Below, in pieces: positions 7,160 to 14,186 of a DNA stretch of 15,058 nucleotides; position 1 is the first letter of the stretch; each line of letters starts with the position of its first letter. The notes under the pieces are model-generated. The model saw nothing but the letters and a program-made list of their open reading frames with translations, was not told the DNA's origin and made no database searches. The position numbers were made by a program, and so were the translations under genes. Source of the stretch: an uncultured Eubacteriales bacterium (GTDB lineage Bacteria; Bacillota; Clostridia; Oscillospirales; CAG-272); the NCBI GenBank assembly GCA_934462885.1, contig CAKSJC010000021.1, positions 1-15,058 on the forward strand. Reading direction: 5' to 3'.

Positions 7160-7509
7160 CAATCAGGCGGGGAGATATATATTATGCCGACCTCAGTCCT
7201 GTTGTGGGGAGCGAACAGGGCGGGGTCAGACCGGTACTCATAGTGCAGAATGACGTAGGAAATAAGTTCAGCCCCACAGTCATAGCCGCAGCGATAACCA
7301 GCAGAATGGGGAAAACAAAACTTCCGACGCATATAGATATAATGGCTGAAAGAGTCGGTCTTCAAAAAGATTCGGTGGTTCTTCTTGAACAGGTTCGTAC
7401 GATAGATAAGCAAAGACTCGGCGAAAAAATGGGTCACCTCGATAACGAGACAATGAACGCCGTAGATGACGCAATAACAATCAGCTTCGGGCTTCGTCCC
7501 GAGGGATAA
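7156..7509 (+). CDS. mazF: MazF/EndoA-family endoribonuclease toxin
   Basis: A 117-residue single-domain mRNA interferase, close to Bacillus subtilis EndoA (NdoA) throughout. Visible signatures are RRGDIYYADLSPVVGSEQGG (4-23), GVRPVLIVQND (23-33, catalytic-type R25), AAITSR (45-50, T48), LPTHI (56-60) and LLEQVRTIDKQR (76-87). EndoA cuts mRNA at UACAU; the same specificity here is inference. The start is GTG, with AAGGA about 10 nt upstream. No antitoxin gene (EndoAI/MazE) lies next to it: the 329 nt upstream up to murD hold no frame longer than a few codons, and alr, a frequent neighbour in Firmicutes, is absent. It is therefore an orphan toxin gene by position, or its antitoxin is encoded elsewhere. 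Confidence 0.93.
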   Translation: MTIRRGDIYYADLSPVVGSEQGGVRPVLIVQNDVGNKFSPTVIAAAITSRMGKTKLPTHIDIMAERVGLQKDSVVLLEQVRTIDKQRLGEKMGHLDNETMNAVDDAITISFGLRPEG

Positions 7510-7517
7510 CCCGAAAA

Positions 7518-7580
7518 GGCATGAGGATAATCAAGGAAGCTTTTTTAAAAGCGCCCGGTTATTCTCATAAAAGAAATGCC
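7518..7580 (+). repeat. Large nested hairpin directly after mazF
   Basis: Twelve base pairs with two G-U wobbles join 7521-7532 to 7557-7568. An inner stem GCTTTT/AAAAGC (7539-7544 with 7547-7552) sits in the loop, and GGCAT (7518-7522) can alternatively pair with ATGCC (7576-7580). It starts nine bases after the mazF stop. It may protect or end the mazF transcript, but no U-run follows the outer stem, so it is not a classical terminator. Confidence 0.45.
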
Positions 7581-7810
7581 GTTTCCGGAAAAGATAACAT
7601 ATGTGAGAATCCCACGACGTATGTACGAGGCAGTTTGGGTAAAAATTACAGCGATGTTAATGCTCTGCCTCGCGGTATCGCTATTACGTCGGAGTGAGTC
7701 GTGCTTGAATTTTCTGAAAATAATTTTTTCACATAGCGCCGAAACTGCAAGCTTTTCGAAAGTTTTTTGCTTACTTCAGCGGGGAAAAATTGTTCGCACC
7801 GAGTTTTTCG

Positions 7811-7837
7811 GAGTTCTCTACTGACAGTAGAGAACTC
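7811..7837. repeat. Perfect 13-bp inverted repeat with one-base centre
   Basis: GAGTTCTCTACTG (7811-7823) and its exact reverse complement (7825-7837) flank a single A. It is followed by TATCGACT, not a U-run, so a terminator role is doubtful. The sequence ACTCTATCGA at its right edge (7834-7843) recurs at 7907-7916. It could be a protein-binding operator, a cruciform or an RNA hairpin. Confidence 0.7.
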
Positions 7838-8085
7838 TATCGACTCTCTCCACCGTGTATTCTGATGGAATAGAGCTATTCGGCTGAGCGTGGGTGGCTT
7901 TTCGGGACTCTATCGAGTATCATAAATATTGAAGATAACGTAGGATGACGTGAGAACGGTGCGGCGGAGAGGTTATCCGCAAAAACTGCCAAGAAACAGC
8001 TTTAAGAAAGATCACGGCGAACCACACGTCTGTGCGGAAAGAAAAAACTACGTGTAACAAAGTTAAAAACAACGGAGGCTCATAT

Positions 8086-8757
8086 ATGACAAGAACACCG
8101 CTTAAAATGCGCACACTTCCGCCTTACACGCGCGGTGAGGATACTGCCAACATGGTAACTCATATAATAGGAGGAGCGCTCGGCATTTCCGTACTCGTTT
8201 TCTCCGTCTTGCTATCAGCGTGGCACAAAAGCGTGTGGGGGATCGTGGGCGGAAGCATTTACGGCTTCTCGATGATACTTCTCTATACCGTTTCAAGCGT
8301 GTATCACGGGCTTCGCCCCGGAATGGGTAAAAAAGTCATGCAGGTCATCGACCACTGCACCATATATTTTCTTATCGTCGGAACATACACGCCGATTCTG
8401 TTTTCCGCAATAAGACCGTCTTATCCGCTTCTCGCATGGGTAGTGTTCGGAGCAGAATGGGGGCTTGCAGCGGCAGCCGCCGTATTCACCGCGATTGACC
8501 ACCAAAAATTCGCTAAATTTTCGATGATTTGCTACATCTGCATGGGTTGGTGCATAATACTTCTCATAAAGCCCGTACTGGAGACGATCGGAATAAGAGG
8601 TTTTATGTATCTTCTTGCGGGAGGACTTTCTTACACTTTGGGCGCGGTGCTGTACGGTGTTGGATCAAAGAAACCGATTTTTCATACGGTATTCCACGTT
8701 TTTGTTGACATAGGAAGCATACTTCAAGCGTGCTGCATATTATTTTATGTACTGTAA
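8086..8757 (+). CDS. Hemolysin III family (YqfA/PAQR-like) seven-helix membrane protein
   Basis: A 223-residue membrane protein of the hemolysin III/UPF0073 family, the bacterial branch of the PAQR (adiponectin/progestin receptor) superfamily. Conserved features are E18, N22 and H26 in the GEDTANMVTHIIGG entry, SSVYH (70-74), IDHCTIYFLIVGTYTP (88-103) and the final HTVFH (200-204). The Ser/His/Asp residues form the presumed zinc site of the superfamily. About seven hydrophobic segments are visible. The frame extends upstream to a GTG at 8032, but the ATG at 8086 has GGAGG 7 nt before it and gives the normal family N-terminus. Real function in bacteria is poorly defined; the name hemolysin should not be taken as proof of toxicity. 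It ends at a strong bidirectional terminator. Confidence 0.92.
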   Translation: MTRTPLKMRTLPPYTRGEDTANMVTHIIGGALGISVLVFSVLLSAWHKSVWGIVGGSIYGFSMILLYTVSSVYHGLRPGMGKKVMQVIDHCTIYFLIVGTYTPILFSAIRPSYPLLAWVVFGAEWGLAAAAAVFTAIDHQKFAKFSMICYICMGWCIILLIKPVLETIGIRGFMYLLAGGLSYTLGAVLYGVGSKKPIFHTVFHVFVDIGSILQACCILFYVL

Positions 8758-8771
8758 GATGAAAGTGAAAA

Positions 8772-8817
8772 CAATAAAATTCCCTGTTATGTTAAAACAT
8801 AACAGGGAATTTTATTG
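8772..8817. terminator. Perfect 22-bp bidirectional terminator between hemolysin III and rny
   Basis: 8772-8793 and 8796-8817 are exact reverse complements around an AA centre. The core is TTCCCTGTTATG, flanked by AAAAT/ATTTT, giving a G+C-containing stem with a T-rich end in both directions. It lies between two convergent genes and can stop transcripts from each side. Confidence 0.85.
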
Positions 8818-8868
8818 CCTCAGTGTACTGCACTGCCTTATATTCGGTTTTTATCTTTATAATATAGC

Positions 8869-8880
8869 CGTCATATGACG
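8869..8880. repeat. 12-bp perfect palindrome downstream of rny
   Basis: CGTCATATGACG reads the same on both strands. It sits in the non-coding gap between rny and the bidirectional terminator. It is not next to a visible promoter; an operator role is only a possibility. Nothing else of note is seen between 8818 and 8947. Confidence 0.3.
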
Positions 8881-8947
8881 TGCGACGTTATTTTCGAGGT
8901 TATTGATTTGTTTTTTGTTTGATGTAATGTTTGGGGGTTGACCTGCA

Positions 8948-10492
8948 TTACTTTGCGTAATCAACCGCTCTGCTTTCTCTGATTATATTGACTTTAATTT
9001 GTCCGGGATATTCAAGTTCGCTCTCGATCTTCTTTACGATGTCACGCGCTATGATAGTCATCTGATCGTCGTTTACGATTTCGGGCTTAACCATTATGCG
9101 TATTTCGCGTCCCGCCTGAATAGCGAAAGATTTTTCAACTCCTTCGTATTCGTTTGCGATTTCTTCAAGTTTCGTGAGTCTCTTGATATAGTTTTCAACG
9201 TTTTCACGTCTTGCGCCCGGTCTTGCCGCGGATATCGCGTCCGCCGCCTGAACGATAAGCGCTGTGATTGACTGTGCTTCAACGTCTCCGTGATGCGCTT
9301 CGATTGCATTGATGATCTCTTTTGATTCTTTATACTTCCTTGCGATCTCAACTCCGAGCTGAACGTGTGATCCTTCAACTTCCTGAGTAAGAGATTTTCC
9401 GATATCATGGAGAAGTCCTGCTCTCTTTGCGACCGTAGTGTCGACTCCAAGCTCATCGGCGATGACTCCGGATAAAAGAGCAACTTCAACAGAATGAGTA
9501 AGTACATTCTGACCGTAGCTTGTTCTGAACTTGAGACGTCCGAGAAGTTTGACAAGCTCCGGATTGATTCCGTGAATGCCTGTATCGAATGTTGCCCGTT
9601 CTCCCGCCTGCTTGATTGCAGTCTCAACTTCGCGGCGTGCTTTTTCTACGGTTTCTTCGATTCTCGTAGGATGTATGCGTCCGTCGCTTATGAGCTTTTC
9701 AAGCGCGAGTCTTGCTATCTCGCGGCGAACAGGATCGAAACTCGATACGGTGATAGCTTCCGGAGTGTCGTCGATTATGAGATCGACTCCCGTCAGCGTC
9801 TCGATAGTTCTTATATTCCGTCCTTCGCGACCGATTATGCGTCCTTTCATTTCCTCGCCGGGGAGCGGAACCACCGAGACTGTGATCTCGGATACGTGAT
9901 CGGCTGCGCATCTTTGAATTGCAAGAGCAATTATTTCTTTTGCTTTTTCATCTGCGTCTTCCTTGAACTGTTCTTCAAGCTGAGTTATTTTCATAGCCTG
10001 CTCATGCTTTATTTCGGCTTCAAGTCTTGACACAAGTTTTTGTACCGCTTCTTCGGCAGTCATTCCGGCGATCTTCTGTAAAAGATCGTACTGTTCTTCT
10101 TTGATTTTTTCAATTTGCTCGTTAAGTTCTGTGGTTTCTTTGAGTTTCTTTGAAAGGTTTTCGTCTTTTTTCTCTACTGCTTCGGTTTTACGGTCGAGTA
10201 TTTCTTCTTTTGAAGCTACGCGGCGTTCCTGTCTGGTAAGCTCACTGCGGCGTTCTTTAAGTTCAACTTCAAATTCGTTTTTTGTTTTCAGTATTTCTTC
10301 TTTAGCTTCGAGCAAAGCTTCTTTTTTCTTTGTCTCAGCTGTTTTGATACCGTCCTCTAATATTTTTCGTGCCTGTTCCTCGGCTGATCCGATTTCCGCT
10401 TCTCCTACTTTCTTGCGATACAAAAAGCCGAAGAAGAAGCCGATTCCGAGACAGACAATTCCTGATATTACGGCAACTAAAATCGGCGGCAT
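8948..10492 (-). CDS. rny: Ribonuclease Y
   Basis: Membrane-anchored endoribonuclease that starts mRNA decay in Firmicutes as part of the degradosome-like network. At 514 residues it has the standard length. It has an N-terminal membrane helix (about 4-25), a long charged coiled coil (about 36-190), a KH RNA-binding domain with GRIIGREGRNIRT (217-229), and an HD phosphohydrolase domain with H333, LLHDIGK (H362, D363) and AADA (D418), followed by the conserved C-terminal domain ending in IRESRAVDYAK. The ATG has a textbook AAGGAGG six to seven nt upstream. Transcribed from the promoter at 10619-10647 with a ~120-nt leader containing two hairpins; convergent with the hemolysin III gene. Confidence 0.97.
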   Translation of the reverse strand: MPPILVAVISGIVCLGIGFFFGFLYRKKVGEAEIGSAEEQARKILEDGIKTAETKKKEALLEAKEEILKTKNEFEVELKERRSELTRQERRVASKEEILDRKTEAVEKKDENLSKKLKETTELNEQIEKIKEEQYDLLQKIAGMTAEEAVQKLVSRLEAEIKHEQAMKITQLEEQFKEDADEKAKEIIALAIQRCAADHVSEITVSVVPLPGEEMKGRIIGREGRNIRTIETLTGVDLIIDDTPEAITVSSFDPVRREIARLALEKLISDGRIHPTRIEETVEKARREVETAIKQAGERATFDTGIHGINPELVKLLGRLKFRTSYGQNVLTHSVEVALLSGVIADELGVDTTVAKRAGLLHDIGKSLTQEVEGSHVQLGVEIARKYKESKEIINAIEAHHGDVEAQSITALIVQAADAISAARPGARRENVENYIKRLTKLEEIANEYEGVEKSFAIQAGREIRIMVKPEIVNDDQMTIIARDIVKKIESELEYPGQIKVNIIRESRAVDYAK

Positions 10493-10543
10493 CTCGCACC
10501 TCCTTTTTTATTCTTTCTTTATTGTTCTTCAATATACGTACTA

Positions 10544-10598
10544 CGTAAGCAGGTATATGACCTGCACAATATGCCTCACTGAGATCACACATTGTGAT
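10544..10598 (-). other. Two hairpins in the rny 5' leader
   Basis: Between the rny promoter and start codon, ATCACA (10584-10589) pairs with TGTGAT (10593-10598) around CAT. A second stem on the minus strand, GCAGGT-CATAT-ACCTGC, spans about 10549-10565. Both are perfect 6-bp stems with short loops. They could set mRNA stability or be RNase Y targets (autoregulation is inference). No known riboswitch is recognised. Confidence 0.4.
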
Positions 10599-10618
10599 AA
10601 TAAAACATACCACATAAT

Positions 10619-10647
10619 ATTATAACTCTATAATCCGCTAAAGTCAA
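10619..10647 (-). promoter_or_regulatory. rny: Promoter of rny
   Basis: TTGACT (10642-10647), 17-nt spacer, TATAAT (10619-10624) on the minus strand. One mismatch from the sigma-A consensus. Predicted start near 10612 gives a ~120-nt leader. Confidence 0.8.
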
Positions 10648-10663
10648 GATTTTTAGAAGGCAA

Positions 10664-10681
10664 AAACGGTAAAAACCGTTT
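10664..10681. repeat. Small hairpin between the divergent promoters
   Basis: AAACGGT and ACCGTTT flank AAAA, and CTTTTCC and then CTTTTTT follow on the plus strand. It resembles a weak intrinsic terminator, yet it lies upstream of both the rny and the exporter promoters, where no gene ends. The rest of 10682-10808 is AT-rich spacer, including T-runs that may act as an UP-type element for the exporter promoter. Confidence 0.4.
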
Positions 10682-10808
10682 CTTTTCCGTGCTTTTTTAG
10701 TAAAACGCCGTTTGAAAGCTGTCGGTATCCCGAAATACTTTTCTATTTATTTACCATATTTTTTTGAAATAACCCGCTTTTTTTGATTTTTACGCTCATT
10801 TGGCGCTC

Positions 10809-10837
10809 TTGACTCTAATTAAAAATGATGTTATAAT
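10809..10837 (+). promoter_or_regulatory. Promoter of the EamA exporter gene
   Basis: TTGACT (10809-10814), 17-nt spacer, TATAAT (10832-10837). The same hexamers and spacing as the divergent rny promoter. About 70 nt upstream of the start codon. Confidence 0.8.
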
Positions 10838-10909
10838 ATCCTCATTGTTGTGCGAAAAAAGTACATTTTTGAATAAAAGCGGCATAACGTTGTCATGTGA
10901 GGTGAAATT

Positions 10910-11809
10910 ATGGAACAAAAGAAAAATTCGCCGAAAGGGATAATATTCCTGTTTACGGCGGCTGTCGTGTGGGGATTCGCGTTTGTTGCGCAAAGGCTCG
11001 GCGCCGATCACGTGGGAGCGTTTACTTTCAACGGAGCGCGTTTTTTACTCGGCGCTCTCTCGCTTATTCCAATAATCTTTTTTGCTGAAAAAAGATCGTC
11101 AGATCCCTCGGAAGATAAAAAAAGGTACAAAAAATCGATTCTTGCGGGATGTGCTGCGGGAGTTTTTCTTTTTGCGGCGTCGTACTTACAACAACTTGGA
11201 ATTGCGCTGACGGATTCTGCCGGAAAATCCGGATTTATTACCGGACTTTACATGATAATCGTTCCGATAATCGGCAGATTTATGAAGAAAAAGACCGGTA
11301 TTACGACATGGATAGGCGCTGTGCTCGGCGTTGCCGGACTTTTTCTTATCTGCATGACCGGCGGAGGATTAACGTTTACTCTCGGAGATGTACTCCTCGT
11401 TTTATGTGCCGTGTTGTTTGCGGGTCATATAATAATTATCGACTGCTTCGGAAACGAGATATATTCCCTAAGATTTGCAATGACTCAATACATAGTCTGT
11501 ACGATTCTTAATTTTGCACTCGCTTTTATTCTCGAGGACGTATCGATTTCCGGGATACGAGACGCGGCTCTTCCGATAGCCTACTGCGGTTTTATGTCAG
11601 TCGGAGTCGCCTATACATGCCAGATAATCGGTCAAAAATATACCGAACCGACTTCAGCTTCAATCATACTTTCTACCGAATCCGTCTTTTCGGCGATAGG
11701 CGGCGCGATCATTCTCTCGGAGCGTATGCTGCCGCAGGCTTACTTAGGCTGCGTACTCATTATGTGCGGCATAATCCTGTCGCAGGTGAGATTTAAGAAC
11801 CAGAATTGA
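10910..11809 (+). CDS. EamA/DMT-superfamily transporter
   Basis: A 299-residue protein of the drug/metabolite transporter superfamily with two EamA repeats of about five membrane helices each. The first starts at IIFLFTAAVVWGFAFVAQR (11-29) and carries FNGARFLLGAL (40-50); the second starts around 136 and ends with STESVFSAIGGAIILSERM, the typical EamA C-terminal motif. A charged linker (about 60-75, rich in K, E and D) lies on the cytoplasmic side after helix 2. Likely exports or imports a small metabolite; the substrate cannot be told. The ATG follows GAGGTG by about 5 nt. Single-gene unit: own promoter upstream and terminator downstream. Confidence 0.9.
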   Translation: MEQKKNSPKGIIFLFTAAVVWGFAFVAQRLGADHVGAFTFNGARFLLGALSLIPIIFFAEKRSSDPSEDKKRYKKSILAGCAAGVFLFAASYLQQLGIALTDSAGKSGFITGLYMIIVPIIGRFMKKKTGITTWIGAVLGVAGLFLICMTGGGLTFTLGDVLLVLCAVLFAGHIIIIDCFGNEIYSLRFAMTQYIVCTILNFALAFILEDVSISGIRDAALPIAYCGFMSVGVAYTCQIIGQKYTEPTSASIILSTESVFSAIGGAIILSERMLPQAYLGCVLIMCGIILSQVRFKNQN

Positions 11810-11834
11810 ACAAAATTACGTAATTCCTTATCTG

Positions 11835-11879
11835 AAAAATCAGCGTTCGGATATGCTGTGCCGATGTGCTGATTTTTTT
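11835..11879 (+). terminator. Intrinsic terminator of the exporter gene
   Basis: AAAAATCAGC (11835-11844) pairs with GCTGATTTTT starting at 11868, with a short CGG/CCG inner stem, followed by a run of seven T. Begins about 25 nt after the stop codon. From 11880 to 12043 I see no gene. Confidence 0.8.
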
Positions 11880-12043
11880 GTTTAAATCAAACTTCGATCT
11901 TAGATTGTTTGAAGAGAAGCGCTTTTTCGGGAAATGAAGCGCGTTTTCCGATAATTCGATACGATATACACCCATACCGTTTTTTGTTGGTTCGGCTTGA
12001 AAGACGTCGAAGGTATTCCACCGCTCGCCTCTCTCGGAGCGTA

Positions 12044-12072
12044 TTGACAATAGATATGTCATTTGTTATAAT
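12044..12072 (+). promoter_or_regulatory. Consensus promoter of the ABC transporter operon
   Basis: TTGACA (12044-12049), exactly 17 nt, TATAAT (12067-12072): a perfect sigma-A consensus. It leaves a leader of about 100 nt before the ATPase gene. Confidence 0.85.
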
Positions 12073-12100
12073 TAATATGTAAAAAGAGATAAAACCGTTA

Positions 12101-12148
12101 TTAATGCCGCATAGCTTTTTAGTTTTGCGGTTCCTTTCTTTGCATTAA
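12101..12148 (+). other. Structured leader of the ABC transporter operon
   Basis: TTAATGC (12101-12107) pairs with GCATTAA (12142-12148), enclosing CGCA (12108-12111) that pairs with TGCG (12126-12129). This hairpin lies between the promoter and the ribosome binding site (AAAGGA, 12161-12166, 11 nt before ATG). It is not a terminator, because no U-run follows. Regulation of this operon through the hairpin is possible but not shown. I see no CcpA-type cre site that I would defend. Confidence 0.4.
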
Positions 12149-12177
12149 AACAAACGACCGAAAGGATCTGTCATAAA

Positions 12178-13278
12178 ATGAAAGTTGTATTAGAGCATCT
12201 GACGAAGAAATTTCCTACTAAAGCGGGAAACCGCATGGGAGAACTGACGGCGGTAAGTGATTTTAATTTTGAAATACCCGACGGAAAGCTTATCGGACTT
12301 CTCGGACCGTCGGGCTGCGGCAAAAGCACTACGCTTAATCTTATTTGCGGACTGGAAACTCCGACATCGGGAAAAATCTTTTTCGGAGACGACGATGTTA
12401 CAACTCTTCCGCCAGAAAACCGCGGAGTCGGAATGGTGTTCCAAAACTATGCGCTTTATCCGCATCTGACGGTAATGCAGAACATAATGTTCCCGCTTCA
12501 GAACTTTAAGAGAAAAGATAAGCTCACGAAGCAGGAAATGCGTAAAAGAGCAGCGGAAGCCGCAAAACTGGTTCAGATAGACTCTCTCATGGATAGAAAA
12601 CCCGCTCAGCTTTCGGGAGGACAACAGCAAAGAGTGGCTATTGCCAGAGCGCTCGTGAAGCTTCCGCGCGTGCTTCTTCTTGATGAACCTTTATCAAACT
12701 TAGACGCGAGACTGAGGCTTCAGACTCGTGAGGAAATAAAACGTATCCAACACGAGACGGGAATCACGACAGTGTTCGTTACTCACGACCAGGAAGAAGC
12801 AATGAGTATTTCCGATATGATAGTCGTGATGAAATCCGGAGTTGTACAGCAGATCGGACATCCGCAGGAGGTGTACAACGATCCGGTTAACCTATTTGTC
12901 GCAAAATTTCTCGGAACGCCGCCGATAAACGTATTTGCTGGCAGGGTCGAAAACGATCGTCTTTATATAGGAGAGGACGACGTTCTCAATGTACGGGGAG
13001 CGCACGACGGCGAGGTGTACGTGGGGATCCGTCCGGAGGGCTTTGTTCTTTCAGAAAACGGAGAGCTTTCGTGTAAGCTTTCCGGAGTGGAAGTCATGGG
13101 ACGAGACATCACGGTAGTGTCGAAAAATGACGCGTCGGAAAATCCGACGGTTCGTTCTATCATTAACGCTGAAAATAAAGTTGACGTGTCGTCCGAGACC
13201 GTAAGATTTTCCGTAAAACCGTCTAAGGTGTTTCTTTTTGATAAAAAGACGGAAGAGCGCGTCCGCTTCGGCGAGTGA
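12178..13278 (+). CDS. MalK/UgpC-type ABC transporter ATPase
   Basis: A 366-residue ATPase that would power sugar or sugar-derivative import with the two permeases downstream. The nucleotide-binding domain shows Walker A GPSGCGKST (43-51), Q-loop VFQNYALYPHLT (87-98), signature LSGGQQQR (145-152), Walker B VLLLDEP (165-171), D-loop SNLD (173-176) and H-loop VTHDQEEAM (201-209). The LYPHLTV and GTPPIN (246-251) signatures and the C-terminal OB/TOBE region (about 252-366) mark the CUT1/MalK group. It is placed first in its operon, whereas many Firmicutes use one shared MsmK encoded elsewhere. Its stop overlaps the candidate upstream starts of the next gene. Substrate unknown; sugar or glycerol-phosphate type import is inference from the family. 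Confidence 0.93.
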   Translation: MKVVLEHLTKKFPTKAGNRMGELTAVSDFNFEIPDGKLIGLLGPSGCGKSTTLNLICGLETPTSGKIFFGDDDVTTLPPENRGVGMVFQNYALYPHLTVMQNIMFPLQNFKRKDKLTKQEMRKRAAEAAKLVQIDSLMDRKPAQLSGGQQQRVAIARALVKLPRVLLLDEPLSNLDARLRLQTREEIKRIQHETGITTVFVTHDQEEAMSISDMIVVMKSGVVQQIGHPQEVYNDPVNLFVAKFLGTPPINVFAGRVENDRLYIGEDDVLNVRGAHDGEVYVGIRPEGFVLSENGELSCKLSGVEVMGRDITVVSKNDASENPTVRSIINAENKVDVSSETVRFSVKPSKVFLFDKKTEERVRFGE

Positions 13279-13289
13279 TGGAGGGCGTC

Positions 13290-14180
13290 ATGAAAAAAAG
13301 AAATCCTAAAGGCTGGTTATATCTTCTGCCGGCGACTGCTTTTCTCGCGGTGTTTATGGTGTATCCGCTTATAGACGTTTTTGTTTACTCCTTTGAGGAA
13401 GGGTATAATTCGGCGTCGCAGACTTTCTTCGGAGTCGGAACTTACAACTATTCCTACGTTTTGCACGATCCGTATTTCTTGCAGGCGCTTAAAAACACAT
13501 TTATTCTCGTTATAATCACCGTTCCTCTTTCAACAGGATTAGCGCTTCTTATTTCTCTCGGACTCAGTTCGATAAAAAAACTGCGCGAGCTTTTTCAAAC
13601 GGTGTATTTTCTCCCATACGTTACGAACACACTCGCCGTGGGTCTTGTGTTTATGATACTTTTTAAAAAGACCCCCTATTCCGATGGATTAGTTAATCTT
13701 CTGATAAATTTCTTCGGCGGTCAGTCTGTGGATTTTATCGACGGACCGTACTGGGCGAAAATGTTCGTTCTTTGTTTTTACACCGTGTGGGTTGTCATGC
13801 CGTTTAAGATACTCATTTTGACGAGCGCTCTTGCTTCAGTAAAAAAGGATTACTACAACGCTGCCAAAATCGACGGTACGTCGAAATTCAGAACTTTTAC
13901 TAGAATAACTCTCCCGATGATCTCTCCCATGATATTTTATCTTGTGATAACGGGATTTATCGGCGCGTTTAAGGCGTACAGCGACGCGGTAGCTCTTTTC
14001 GGAACAGACCTAAACGCTGCGGAAATGAACACTATCGTCGGATATATATACGATATGCTGTACGGAAACAGCGGAGGATATCCTTCATATGCGTCAGCGG
14101 CGGCAATAATCCTCTTTGCGATAGTTTTGACAATAACGATCGTAAATCTGATGATAACCAAGAAAAACGTGCAGGTGTAA
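13290..14180 (+). CDS. Sugar-type ABC transporter permease (MalF/UgpA-like)
   Basis: A 296-residue inner-membrane permease of the CUT1 family with about six membrane helices. The EAA loop that contacts the ATPase reads YYNAAKIDGTSKFRTF followed by TRITLP (188-209). The N-terminal signature LYLLPATAFLAVFMVYPLI is typical of MalF/UgpA proteins. Three starts are possible: GTG 13275, ATG 13278 (overlapping the ATPase stop) and ATG 13290. I chose 13290 because GGAGG (13280-13284) sits 5 nt before it and the protein then begins MKKRNPKG. It lies 6 nt before the second permease. Confidence 0.92.
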   Translation: MKKRNPKGWLYLLPATAFLAVFMVYPLIDVFVYSFEEGYNSASQTFFGVGTYNYSYVLHDPYFLQALKNTFILVIITVPLSTGLALLISLGLSSIKKLRELFQTVYFLPYVTNTLAVGLVFMILFKKTPYSDGLVNLLINFFGGQSVDFIDGPYWAKMFVLCFYTVWVVMPFKILILTSALASVKKDYYNAAKIDGTSKFRTFTRITLPMISPMIFYLVITGFIGAFKAYSDAVALFGTDLNAAEMNTIVGYIYDMLYGNSGGYPSYASAAAIILFAIVLTITIVNLMITKKNVQV

Positions 14181-14186
14181 TACGAT

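Larger units (their letters stand above)
7510..8085. other. 576-base gene-free stretch with several inverted repeats
   Basis: No frame here has both a ribosome binding site and protein-like composition. Besides the hairpin at 7518-7580, visible structures are: CGAGGCAG/CTGCCTCG (7626-7633 with 7665-7672); a small CTTT-TCG-AAAG stem followed by six T near 7750-7770; the perfect palindrome at 7811-7837; TATTC/GAATA (7858-7862 with 7868-7872) competing with GAATAG/CTATTC (7868-7873 with 7876-7881); CCACC/GGTGG (7850-7854 with 7893-7897); GCGGA/TCCGC (7964-7968 with 7976-7980); and GACGTG/CACGTC (7947-7952 with 8025-8030). It may contain a non-coding RNA and/or a structured leader for the hemolysin III gene. 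RNase P RNA, tmRNA, SRP RNA and T-box hallmarks were looked for and not seen. Confidence 0.45.

Noticed and set aside
7576..7824. 82-codon plus-strand frame after mazF
   Set aside because: No ribosome binding site before its ATG, overlaps several hairpins, and the protein has no family-like pattern.
8032..8085. Extension of the hemolysin III gene to a GTG at 8032
   Set aside because: The ATG at 8086 has a strong GGAGG at good spacing and matches the usual family start.
9494..10030. Plus-strand frame of 178 codons opposite rny
   Set aside because: Antisense shadow of the RNase Y coding sequence, with no ribosome binding site.
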